Below, piece by piece: positions 9,694-17,923 of a stretch of 64,000 nucleotides of DNA (within the stretch, counting starts at the first letter, position 1; each line of letters begins with the position of its first letter). The stretch comes from Candidatus Poribacteria bacterium (lineage in GTDB: Bacteria > Poribacteria > WGA-4E > JAJDTR01), in the NCBI GenBank assembly GCA_028820655.1, contig JAPPIK010000025.1, forward strand, positions 151,991 to 215,990, read 5' to 3'. Under the pieces are notes generated by a model, which saw only the letters and a program-made list of their open reading frames with translations, had not been told where the DNA came from and made no database searches. Made by a program: the position numbers and the translations under genes.

Positions 9694-10516
9694 CACCCAT
9701 TTGCCTGCCGTGCTGGCAATGGGTGTCCTACTCACTACGGCCTTCCCGGAGGATGCGCGGTCGGGCGATCGTTCCTCTACTCTTCGGCACAACTCTGAGT
9801 CTCGAAGCGCCTCGACTATCCCCGTCTATACTTTCAAGGTGATCAACGTTTACCCTCATGACAGAAACGCATTTACGCAGGGACTCATTTTTGAGGATGG
9901 GGTTTTCATTGAAGGGACGGGGCTATATGGGGGATCGTCGCTACGCCGAGTTTCAATCAAAACCGGGGAGATCTTGCAGTACCGCGAACTTCCTCTCCAT
10001 TTCTTTGGAGAGGGCGTTACAATATATGAGAATAGAATCATCCAATTGACGTGGCGATCGCACGTCGGCTTCGTTTATGACAAGGACAGTTTCGAACTGC
10101 TGCGGGAATTCAACTATCCAACGGAAGGCTGGGGTATTACATGCGACGGCAGACACCTCATCATGAGTGACGGCACCGCAAATCTTTATTTCCTGCATCC
10201 GGAAACTTTCGCAGAGCAAAATCGGCTGGCGGTTCAGGATGACTACGGCGCCGTTGACAGGCTAAACGAGCTAGAATTTGTAGACGGCGAAATCTACGCG
10301 AATGTTTTTCAAACCGATCGCATCGCGAGGATCAATCCGAAGACCGGTAGAGTGGTTGGATGGATTGACCTGAAAGGAATTCTTAGTCGCAAAGACCTTC
10401 AGCGACCGGTTGACGTGTTAAACGGTATCGCCTACGATGCTGAAAAAAAACGTCTGTTTGTCACGGGAAAACTTTGGCCCAAGCTATTTGAGATCGAGTT
10501 AATCCGGTTGGATTAA
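9641..10516 (+). CDS. Glutaminyl-peptide cyclotransferase (glutamine cyclotransferase family)
   Basis: About 291 residues from the ATG at 9641. A hydrophobic N-terminal segment (LPAVLAMGVLLTTAF) suggests export. The body reads as the plant/bacterial glutamine cyclotransferase five-bladed propeller: VINVYPHDRNAFTQGLIF, EGTGLYGGSSLR, FFGEGVTIY, QLTWRSHVGFVYD, EGWGITCDG, LNELEFVDGEIYANVFQTD and VLNGIAYD. These enzymes cyclise N-terminal Gln to pyroglutamate on secreted peptides. The family motifs are present in order and the length is normal. The start overlaps the upstream small membrane protein, so the exact first residue is uncertain. Confidence 0.85.
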   Translation: MGRTNLSLLKRLGTSRINTHLPAVLAMGVLLTTAFPEDARSGDRSSTLRHNSESRSASTIPVYTFKVINVYPHDRNAFTQGLIFEDGVFIEGTGLYGGSSLRRVSIKTGEILQYRELPLHFFGEGVTIYENRIIQLTWRSHVGFVYDKDSFELLREFNYPTEGWGITCDGRHLIMSDGTANLYFLHPETFAEQNRLAVQDDYGAVDRLNELEFVDGEIYANVFQTDRIARINPKTGRVVGWIDLKGILSRKDLQRPVDVLNGIAYDAEKKRLFVTGKLWPKLFEIELIRLD

Positions 10517-10651
10517 ATCCACTAGGGCTCGGAAGGCCTACCGTATTTATTATCGGGAGTTCTGTTACTCCTATTCGGCACTACCGGAATTGGGAAAACA
10601 TAATTCCAACTTTGCGCCGAGAACACACGCGAAATAAAAAGGAGTGCGTTA

Positions 10652-11644
10652 ATGCCAAAAAAGATTTTGCTATCGCGTCTTTTCTATAACACCGATTTCG
10701 ATTCTGAACCGCGCCGCAACGGGCTAGCGGATTTGGCGGAATATGGATCACTCTCCCAACATCCCGATGAACTGACCGAGGAACATGCGGAAGATGTGAT
10801 TGCGGTACTTGCGGGCGGTCCCCAAGTCCACGAGAGCTTTTACAGGGCGGCGAAAGACCTTAGGATTATCGCTCGATGGGGTGTGGGATTTGAAACCGTC
10901 AACGTGGATCTCGCGACAAAATACGGCGTAATTATTACCCTCGCGCCGGCACACCTAGACACGGTCGCCGAATATGCGATTGCCCAATGGTTTGCGACAC
11001 ATAAACGACTCTATACCATCAATGAGCGCGCGCATGAAGGTGACGCTTCTCTCATGCGCAATTTTGACGTAAGGGGGTCTACGCTTGGAATCTACGGACT
11101 GGGACGAATCGGGCAGGAGGTCGCGCTACGTGCGAAGCCGCTTCTCGGCGAGGATGGTCGGCTACTCGTGTACGATATAAGACCCGACATCATGGAGCTA
11201 GCGGCAAAATTCGGCGCCGAAGCCGTCGATAACCCGATGACACTCTTCGAAGAATGCGACACTATCTCGCTCCACGTTGCCGGCGCAGATCCCATTGTCA
11301 CCTATGAATGCCTGTGCGCCATGAAGCCGCATGCCTCTCTAATCAACCCGTCGCGCGGCAATTTGGTTGACGACGAGGCGGTACACCGCGCCATTCGCGA
11401 AGAACGGCTTTACTATTACGTCGTCGATGATCCATTGACCGGTTCAAGATCCATCCACAAGGGCCATCCACGCATCATCGCCACGAACCACTTTGCCGGG
11501 ATAACCGTGGAGTCTTCAATACGCCTCGATCTTTGCACAATCGGTCAAGCCATCGACGCTCTAAACGGACGCGAACCGGCTCATGTCCTGAACCCCGATG
11601 TGTTGGTTCACCCGCGGGTAAAAGGATTCTTGGGGAGGAGTTAA
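10652..11644 (+). CDS. D-isomer-specific 2-hydroxyacid dehydrogenase
   Basis: A 330-residue NAD-dependent dehydrogenase with AAAAAGGAG before the ATG. The Rossmann motif GLGRIGQEV follows an N-terminal substrate lobe carrying RWGVGFETVNVD. Downstream, NPSRGNLVDDEAV is the conserved family loop with the substrate Arg. The catalytic His is probably in the NHFAGIT block near the C terminus. It could be a phosphoglycerate dehydrogenase relative, but it lacks an ACT regulatory domain and is short, so the substrate stays open. The FKBP gene starts three bases after its stop, forming a two-gene unit. Confidence 0.85.
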   Translation: MPKKILLSRLFYNTDFDSEPRRNGLADLAEYGSLSQHPDELTEEHAEDVIAVLAGGPQVHESFYRAAKDLRIIARWGVGFETVNVDLATKYGVIITLAPAHLDTVAEYAIAQWFATHKRLYTINERAHEGDASLMRNFDVRGSTLGIYGLGRIGQEVALRAKPLLGEDGRLLVYDIRPDIMELAAKFGAEAVDNPMTLFEECDTISLHVAGADPIVTYECLCAMKPHASLINPSRGNLVDDEAVHRAIREERLYYYVVDDPLTGSRSIHKGHPRIIATNHFAGITVESSIRLDLCTIGQAIDALNGREPAHVLNPDVLVHPRVKGFLGRS

Positions 11645-11647
11645 TCC

Positions 11648-12076
11648 ATGAAATTCTTCGGATTCAAGGACAGGAAGCAACTCGCCGAGGAGAACCTATC
11701 TCAAGGAGAGGCGTTCATTGCAGAGAATGGAAAAAGGGAGGGGGTCGTTTCGCTGCCGAGTGGTTTGCAATACGAGGTGATTCACGACGGCGGCGGCGAT
11801 ACGCCGGGCACAACGGACACGGTTGTCACGCACTATCGCGGGACCTTGATTGATGGCAAGGAGTTCGACAGTTCACTTCGCCGCGGCGAACCCGCAAGGT
11901 TTCCCGTGAATCGCGTGATTTCGGGCTGGACAGAAGCCCTCCAGTTGATGAAGGTTGGCTCGAAGTGGAAACTGTTCATACCTTCGGATCTCGCTTACGG
12001 CGAACGGGGCGCAGGTAAGGTGATCGGACCAAATGCAACCCTAATATTCGAAATTGAATTATTGGAAATTCAATAG
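11648..12076 (+). CDS. FKBP-type peptidyl-prolyl cis-trans isomerase
   Basis: A 142-residue protein of FklB/Mip type without a visible signal peptide. A short N-terminal helix (EENLSQGEAFIAENGKREG) leads into the FKBP fold: LPSGLQYEVI, VVTHYRGTLIDGKEFDSS, VISGWTEALQLMKVGSKWK, IPSDLAYGERG and LIFEIELLEI. These contain the usual Tyr, Phe-Asp and Trp active-site residues. It catalyses proline isomerisation in protein folding. The typical membrane- or Mip-dimerisation segment is shortened. It is coupled to the dehydrogenase upstream. Confidence 0.92.
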   Translation: MKFFGFKDRKQLAEENLSQGEAFIAENGKREGVVSLPSGLQYEVIHDGGGDTPGTTDTVVTHYRGTLIDGKEFDSSLRRGEPARFPVNRVISGWTEALQLMKVGSKWKLFIPSDLAYGERGAGKVIGPNATLIFEIELLEIQ

Positions 12077-12241
12077 CGTTTCGCGGCAATTCATCCGTAG
12101 GGTGAGATCAGAGCAGCGTAAAGAGATTAATCGAGCGACTGGACCACCGGCATGATAGTGGATACCGGCGGCGTCCACCCACCCTCTATTTCGTGAGGAG
12201 CGCATCAGTACCGTTTATAAGTACAATATCCAGCCAAGGAC

Positions 12242-13621
12242 TCAGCTTTGCTCGGGGGGTTCGACAAGCGATGCGCCGCCCGTCACGGCATCACTTGCAG
12301 CCAGCATAGCCAATTTGGCGTGAATCGTGTTGATCAACCCATCCAACTGCACCATGAGAGCGACATAATCATCGCCTGGCGGAAGCCTACCGTCAACGCG
12401 ATCGTCTACCGCGCGCTTCTTGACACGAGATAGCACATCCAACAAACGATAGAGCTGCTGCGGGTTCGTTTCACCTCGCTGATCGGCTTCAATGTCTGCG
12501 ATTCGCGTCATGAATTCGTGCAATCGCATGCTCATACTCCGCCGCTTTTCGATGCGGTTTTGACGCAGCGTTGCACCGACCACAATAACCAGAATAGCCA
12601 GGACCAAGAGATACGGCAGGGTATCGTTGAATGCTTCCGCCACGCTTGATGAAAAGGTAGGTTCGCCGCGATGATAATAATCCATGGCGCCGCGGTGGAT
12701 GGGAAAATCCTGTTCTTCTTTCGCGAACCCTTCTGACAACTCCCTTAACCAGTTGCGGAAGGTCGTCGAGAGCGCCGTCTGCGTCATCGTACGCACGAGG
12801 AATGCGGGAACATCCCGATGTGTGATGAGACTTGCTTTGACAGCAAGGCAGGTCGTGTCTTGCGTCGGCACAACATGCTCCCCCGAATACACGCTACGCG
12901 GCAATTGGAAAGGAAGGAATGCAGTGTTCTTGAAGACAAGCGCGTTCACCTCTTGAATGGGCAGGAGATCGTACTTTCCCGTCCCGAGCAATTTCCTCAT
13001 CATCGGCGAAAGGCTGCCGGTAACGATAAACGCCGCGTCAATCTCTCCGCTGTCAAATGCCTTCAAGGTGTCGGCAAAATTGAGTTTGTGCATCTGCTTG
13101 TCATTCACGCTCATGTTGTAATGCCGAAGCACGTGTTGCGCCATCTGAATTGTGCCACTCTCTTTGGCACCTACGGAGACATTCACGCCGCTTAATCCCT
13201 GAATACCGTTCACGTTCATGCTCTTGCGAACGATGATGTGTAACACCTCAACGTAAAGATTGGCGACCGCCCTAACCTCTCGGAACGCTTCGACACTCTC
13301 ACCCGATTCATCTCCGTCGGCACCCCCAAGCCGCGAGCTCCCGTTGTTCTGAAAAAACGCAAATTGGACTTTACCTTCCGTGATTCGATTCAGGTTATCC
13401 GCAGAACCGTCTGTTGTCTGTATTTCGACCGTAATCCGGGGATATTCGAGTCGGAGCAGCTTCTTGAGCTGCAGTGCCAAGTGATGATATGCTCCACACT
13501 CCGATCCTGAAGCGATTGTGATGGAATGCGGAAGGCGTGAAGCAAGGCGATTATAACTGACGCCGGCGAAGATTATGCAAAGCAGAATTACAACAACGAG
13601 AATCCATCCTCGAATGTTCAT
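12242..13621 (-). CDS. TAXI-type TRAP substrate-binding protein with C-terminal membrane anchor
   Basis: A 459-residue protein. It has an N-terminal signal anchor (WILVVVILLCIIFAGV) and a TAXI periplasmic-binding domain (ITIASGSECGAYHHLA, VQFAFFQNNG, GLSGVNVSVGAKESGT, FDSGEIDAAFIVTG). A second membrane segment (LLVLAILVIVVGATL) near residue 350 is followed by an alpha-helical cytoplasmic-type tail of about 90 residues. Free TAXI proteins lack this tail, so the sensor may signal across the membrane rather than feed a TRAP permease; no permease is near. Its start overlaps the K+ channel stop by four bases, so the two are co-translated. The pairing with a channel is unusual. Confidence 0.8.
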   Translation of the reverse strand: MNIRGWILVVVILLCIIFAGVSYNRLASRLPHSITIASGSECGAYHHLALQLKKLLRLEYPRITVEIQTTDGSADNLNRITEGKVQFAFFQNNGSSRLGGADGDESGESVEAFREVRAVANLYVEVLHIIVRKSMNVNGIQGLSGVNVSVGAKESGTIQMAQHVLRHYNMSVNDKQMHKLNFADTLKAFDSGEIDAAFIVTGSLSPMMRKLLGTGKYDLLPIQEVNALVFKNTAFLPFQLPRSVYSGEHVVPTQDTTCLAVKASLITHRDVPAFLVRTMTQTALSTTFRNWLRELSEGFAKEEQDFPIHRGAMDYYHRGEPTFSSSVAEAFNDTLPYLLVLAILVIVVGATLRQNRIEKRRSMSMRLHEFMTRIADIEADQRGETNPQQLYRLLDVLSRVKKRAVDDRVDGRLPPGDDYVALMVQLDGLINTIHAKLAMLAASDAVTGGASLVEPPEQS

Positions 13622-14748
13622 CCGATTTCCTCCTTGTCAATCCCAAGTTGGTCGAGCAGTCTCTGTCTCAACCCACTCTTGCCGGTAGCGTTCCACGCGT
13701 GCTTGCGATCGCCAAGCAGAATAAGTCCATCGCCATCCTCGACCATGAAATCTTTTTCGGGCGCCATGATGATTCTTCTCCCACGTATAACTCCCTGTGG
13801 CAGCACTCGTTCCTCCAATTCCACCAGACATTTGGAGATTTGAGCGAAAGTATACCCATCAAGTTGCGCATCCTGGATGCTGTAGAGTGTCGACTCGGTC
13901 CTGGTATCAAGCGTTGCAAATACCGACGGTCCAACTCCTCTATCAATAGCCGTTTTCGACAAAATTAGCGGCACAATCTCCCCCGTAAACACGATACGCT
14001 CACAGCCATTTCGCCGAAACAACCCTTCATTCTGCTTATCCAAACATTCCGCGACAATCTCAAGGCGTGGATGCAGATCGTCAATGATTCCAACAGCCGC
14101 CGCGGTAAGCACATCGGCGCTGGAATCTTCTCCGCTGGCAAAGACTATTGCCGTGCGCGCCTCTGCCACGTTAGCTTGGATATATGTATTCGCGTTGGTT
14201 GGCGAACCGTGCGAAAAATAAATGTCATCGAAATTGTCGGCAACCCGGTTGGGCAATTCCTCAAAGGCCTCGGAGACAATCGCGATTGGAGACTCGCAGG
14301 TGTCCGCATCGGTGCGCAGATTCTCAATGACCGTTGTAATCTTGTCAGGGTTTTTGCTCCAATCTACTATTAATATGTGCCCATTCAGACGTAATCGAAC
14401 CAATCCCTTCACCCGCCTTTCATGAATGTCGGATAGCTTTGTAATTAGTTGGCTGGCCACTGTTGAAAAACACCCCAATGTTATGATGCTGAAGATGATT
14501 GTGGAAATTCGTCCTGCGTCGGTCTTAGCGGAAATGTCCCCATAACCGATGGTTGTCATGGTGATGAACGCTACCCATACCGAATCAAAGAGTTCCAAAT
14601 TCGGATTTTCTCGCTCCTCAAAAGTGTGGAACGCGAACACATACAAAAGAAATGCGAGGAACATTATTTCGGAGACGAGCAAGGATGCACCACTTTTCCA
14701 AGGCAGCCACCGACGTAATCGTTTTGCGATATGCTGGGGCGACATCAT
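13618..14748 (-). CDS. Potassium channel with RCK (TrkA-N) domain
   Basis: About 376 residues from the ATG at 14748; the frame continues upstream to 14868 without family content. Two membrane helices flank a pore loop with the K+ filter TTIGYGD. A long cytoplasmic RCK region begins at LNGHILIVDWSKNPDK (Rossmann-like) and ends with a second RCK lobe (FMVEDGDGLILLGD). This is the MthK/Kch-like two-helix layout in which ligand binding to the RCK ring gates the pore. It sits between an MscS channel gene upstream and a TAXI binding protein downstream on the same strand. This looks like an ion or osmotic stress unit. Confidence 0.87.
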   Translation of the reverse strand: MMSPQHIAKRLRRWLPWKSGASLLVSEIMFLAFLLYVFAFHTFEERENPNLELFDSVWVAFITMTTIGYGDISAKTDAGRISTIIFSIITLGCFSTVASQLITKLSDIHERRVKGLVRLRLNGHILIVDWSKNPDKITTVIENLRTDADTCESPIAIVSEAFEELPNRVADNFDDIYFSHGSPTNANTYIQANVAEARTAIVFASGEDSSADVLTAAAVGIIDDLHPRLEIVAECLDKQNEGLFRRNGCERIVFTGEIVPLILSKTAIDRGVGPSVFATLDTRTESTLYSIQDAQLDGYTFAQISKCLVELEERVLPQGVIRGRRIIMAPEKDFMVEDGDGLILLGDRKHAWNATGKSGLRQRLLDQLGIDKEEIG

Positions 14749-14903
14749 AATTGAATGGAGACCTGTAAACCGAGCGCTCGTCATTGACGACAACCGGCAC
14801 CGTATCGCGGCAAGGAATACAGTGCATAACGATAGGATGTTCCTATCGTTAACGACAGGAACTATCAACTATGCGCTGACTCAGAGCCAAAACTATCCCC
14901 TCA

Positions 14904-15842
14904 TTAGGAATCTGCCAGAACCGTGGATGGTCTGGTACCGAGTTCCCCTTCTCGCGACTTGTCATAGAATCGCCGCGTCGGATAGGCGAAGTTGATGTCT
15001 TGGTGGGCGGCAAACTGGTTCAAGACATCTTCCCAAATTGTCTCCGATGTGCCGCGGCGGGTACGCGGTTCACACAAATAACGGATGGTCAGTAGAACCC
15101 CACTTTCCGCGATGCTTGTGTAGACCGTGGGCGTTAGCACGGAATAGAATATCATGAACCTGCGGCTCGCCTCTTGAATTCGTTTCTGGGCAGCTTCACT
15201 TGAGTGCTGAGCGTGCTTCGTAACAATCTCTAGTAGAATCGTCTTGGCCTTTGTCCAATTGCTCTCGAAGGTCACCATCACCGGAAGTTCATTCCAGATA
15301 TATTGAAACCCACTACTATAATTCGACACGACTTCACTCAACACTAAACCGTTGGGTATGTGAAGGAGTCGCCCAGTGCTCTGATCCGCATCCACCCAAT
15401 TCCCGATTTCCATCAAGGTAAACTTAAAGATTCTCACGTCAATCACATCGCCTGCATGCTCTCCTATCTGAATTCGATCGCCCACATTAAACGGCCGACG
15501 CCAGATGACATAAAACCATCCGGCAATAGCTGTCACTACGTCCTTCAGCGCAATCAGTAATCCGACAGCAGCAACAACTAGAATGGATGCCAAGTATTGA
15601 ATGCCTTCGAACCATACGCTTCCGACGAGCACAACCCCAAGAGCAGCGGCAACGCCCTTGGATGTCTTTCGCCATCGATATCGGAGACGTACGTCTTCCA
15701 CTCTCCGCAGGACGATAGACATGACTACGGTACGGAGCAGCCAGAGTATCAATATGATGACTAATGACGTGAAGAGATTTCTCTGAATCAACGGCGTCAG
15801 TTTTGTTATTTGTGGAATCCATTGTGTAAGTGTTTCCATCAA
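14904..15842 (-). CDS. Mechanosensitive ion channel, MscS family
   Basis: A 312-residue small-conductance mechanosensitive channel. Three hydrophobic segments lie in residues about 20-130. The last, pore-lining one is Gly/Ala rich, followed by the MscS beta-domain signature WRRPFNVGDRIQIGEHAGDV and the LLHIPNGLVLSEVVSNYS block. MscS channels open under membrane tension to release osmolytes. The C-terminal part is slightly longer than the core family. The gene lies 155 bases upstream of the K+ channel gene, possibly in one transcript. Confidence 0.88.
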   Translation of the reverse strand: MMETLTQWIPQITKLTPLIQRNLFTSLVIILILWLLRTVVMSIVLRRVEDVRLRYRWRKTSKGVAAALGVVLVGSVWFEGIQYLASILVVAAVGLLIALKDVVTAIAGWFYVIWRRPFNVGDRIQIGEHAGDVIDVRIFKFTLMEIGNWVDADQSTGRLLHIPNGLVLSEVVSNYSSGFQYIWNELPVMVTFESNWTKAKTILLEIVTKHAQHSSEAAQKRIQEASRRFMIFYSVLTPTVYTSIAESGVLLTIRYLCEPRTRRGTSETIWEDVLNQFAAHQDINFAYPTRRFYDKSREGELGTRPSTVLADS

Positions 15843-15917
15843 GAATAACCCGTCTCCATCTCCTATTCGTTGTTAATTAATCATTCCAAACCGATTGTGA
15901 TGTGCGACCGCCAACGT

Positions 15918-16847
15918 CTATTCGCGCGTGTAAGGGACGCCCAGCGCTTGAGGGGGAGTGGACCGGCCAACGAAGCCTGCCAGAACCAATAGTGTCAATA
16001 CGTATGGCAGCATGAGCATGAACTGGTAAGGAACGTCCCATCCAATGGCTTGAAAACGGACCTCCAGCGACTCTCCAAGACCAAATAGGAGGGCTGCCCC
16101 GCACGCTTTGACAGGATGCCATTTGCCAAATATTACGATTGCCAGAGCTATGAAACCCCTTCCGACGGTCATACCGGGGGTAAAGTAGGGAACATCGGCG
16201 AGTGACAGATAGCCGCCAGCGAATCCCGCAATCACTCCTCCGAACAATACGCACAGTGTGCGTAATCTTCGCACATCAACACCGACCGCATCAACAGCTT
16301 TGGGGTGTTCGCCGCAAGCCCGAATTGTCAAGCCGTGTGAAGTTTGGAACAGATAAAAATACACGCAGGGAACAATTAGAAAGGTTAGAAAAACAAGGAT
16401 GTTGTGCTGAAAAAAAGCCGCACCCACCCAAGGTATTCCGGACAGTAGAGGAATATGAACCTCACCAAACGCGGCAACTTTGAGCGCTGAACCGGTATAA
16501 CCGAATAGTCTTTGATAGATAACCTCGGTCAAGCCTAACGCTAACAGCGTGATGCCCGTCCCGGTAACCACCTGATCTGCTGAAAGTCGAATGGTCAGGA
16601 ATGCAAACACATAAGCGGTCATTCCTCCACTTAATCCGGCGGCAACTATGCCTATCCATGGAGCCAGGTTCGGAAGAGCGATGCCGGTATAAAAGGATCC
16701 CAACATTCCGAAGAATGCCCCCATTAGCATCATTCCTTCAATACCGATATTAATGACGCCGGAGCGCTGGACAATAACCTCACCCAATGCAGCCAAGAGC
16801 AATGGGGTTGCTTGTCGTATGGTTGCCGCGAGGATCTCTTCAAACAT
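15918..16847 (-). CDS. ABC transporter permease, nucleoside/BMP-type (NupQ-like)
   Basis: A 309-residue polytopic membrane protein of the branched-chain/sugar permease superfamily. The N terminus reads GEVIVQRSGVINIGIEGMML, typical of the second permease of purine-nucleoside ABC importers. The cytoplasmic loop GLTIRACGEHPKAVDAVGVDV is the ATPase-contact region. About eight to nine membrane helices are visible. Its usual partners (BMP-type binding protein, ATPase, first permease) are not in the window on either side, so it is either an orphan or works with subunits encoded elsewhere. Confidence 0.87.
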   Translation of the reverse strand: MFEEILAATIRQATPLLLAALGEVIVQRSGVINIGIEGMMLMGAFFGMLGSFYTGIALPNLAPWIGIVAAGLSGGMTAYVFAFLTIRLSADQVVTGTGITLLALGLTEVIYQRLFGYTGSALKVAAFGEVHIPLLSGIPWVGAAFFQHNILVFLTFLIVPCVYFYLFQTSHGLTIRACGEHPKAVDAVGVDVRRLRTLCVLFGGVIAGFAGGYLSLADVPYFTPGMTVGRGFIALAIVIFGKWHPVKACGAALLFGLGESLEVRFQAIGWDVPYQFMLMLPYVLTLLVLAGFVGRSTPPQALGVPYTRE

Positions 16848-16919
16848 TGATGATAGAGACTAGGATATATTGAAACGAAAACACTCTCATGCTGTCGCGG
16901 ATACGCGCAAAACGGCGAC

Positions 16920-17333
16920 TCACTCCGTGGGCGCTTGCACCTCGCCGGGATGCATGTCGATTTTAACAGTTTGCGAAGGGGTGATCCCCGTGATTTCAAC
17001 CATTTCCCTTCGATCCGTATAGCCCTGCTTTTTCAATAGGATTTCGTGCGTCTTCCGCCCAAGGTTGAGAAGTTTTGCTTCGCGGCGGCTATCGGAAGTG
17101 ACCGTCTTTTGTTGCCCGTTGAGATACACCTCTGCCCCGCCGACATTGGATTTTATGGTCAAGTGAACTCGGGGATAGCGCATCGGTGCAGTCGGTTGAG
17201 GTGCGACTATTGGCCGAAAAGATTGGATAATGATTACGATAACGACGAGAGCGGCAATCGCCCCAATGGCAATCCACGGAAATAGATTCCGGGGCACCTT
17301 ACGACTTACAGTGGACTCTTCATTTTGCTGCAT
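16920..17333 (-). CDS. Membrane-anchored PEGA-domain protein
   Basis: About 137 residues from the ATG at 17333. A cytoplasmic N terminus is followed by one membrane helix (FPWIAIGAIAALVVIVIIIQ), then a PEGA-like beta module: VHLTIKSNVGGAEVYLNGQQ and TVKIDMHPGEV. PEGA domains are small surface modules often attached to envelope or signalling proteins. The gene ends 72 bases before the permease gene on the same strand and may share its promoter. Confidence 0.72.
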   Translation of the reverse strand: MQQNEESTVSRKVPRNLFPWIAIGAIAALVVIVIIIQSFRPIVAPQPTAPMRYPRVHLTIKSNVGGAEVYLNGQQKTVTSDSRREAKLLNLGRKTHEILLKKQGYTDRREMVEITGITPSQTVKIDMHPGEVQAPTE

Positions 17334-17756
17334 ACTATGTTCTCCCTGGGAGCCATCTAAGCACAAGCCAATTATCCTCGACCAATGTTAACCTAAGACC
17401 AATTGAGCGTGTATCTTATCATGAACTGCCGAGACGATGCAAACAGATACGACCATGATTGTATCGACCGCGATCGGCAACGTGGACGTTCGTATCGATT
17501 CAGATTGTGGTACGGAAGCACATATTATGGCTCTTCTCGTCTACACCGCACATGAACCCGAAAAACCAAATAGCAATGTCTAATACGGAGTCACGAAGTC
17601 GGTATAAGCCACCATCCGTGATTTCGGATTGCGGCTTTTCCACGAGGACTTCAACCCGCCAATCTTCTAATAGAGCATAGACAAGCGTCGCAAAGTGACT
17701 GCCGCTCTATCAACGGAGGTTAGAAGCAATCGCCCCATGGAGCGCCAAATCTGTAC
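17334..17756. other. Intergenic region before the ribosomal operon
   Basis: No gene recognised. CAGATTGTGGTACGGAAG at 17501-17518 resembles the right arm of the hairpin repeat at 40144-40170 and is probably a decayed half copy. Confidence 0.45.
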
Positions 17757-17786
17757 TTGACACGATTCGCGAGAATATGTTATATT
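17757..17786 (+). promoter_or_regulatory. Promoter of the rpsB-tsf-frr cluster
   Basis: TTGACA (17757-17762) is followed after 18 bases by TATATT (17781-17786), a good sigma-70 match. The leader to the rpsB start is about 130 bases and contains the small hairpin CTCTCA-GTT-TGAGAG at 17847-17861. Ribosomal protein S2 represses its own mRNA in other bacteria; whether this hairpin takes part is not known. Confidence 0.6.
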
Positions 17787-17923
17787 TCTTCAATTATTGA
17801 GGTTCGATTCGAAATCAAACACACTTCCCGATTTACACAGAGGGTGCTCTCAGTTTGAGAGTCTGATGTAAGTTTGAAGGGAGTGAACGCTAAAACCCGA
17901 GGCAATACAGGAGGATTATTTTT

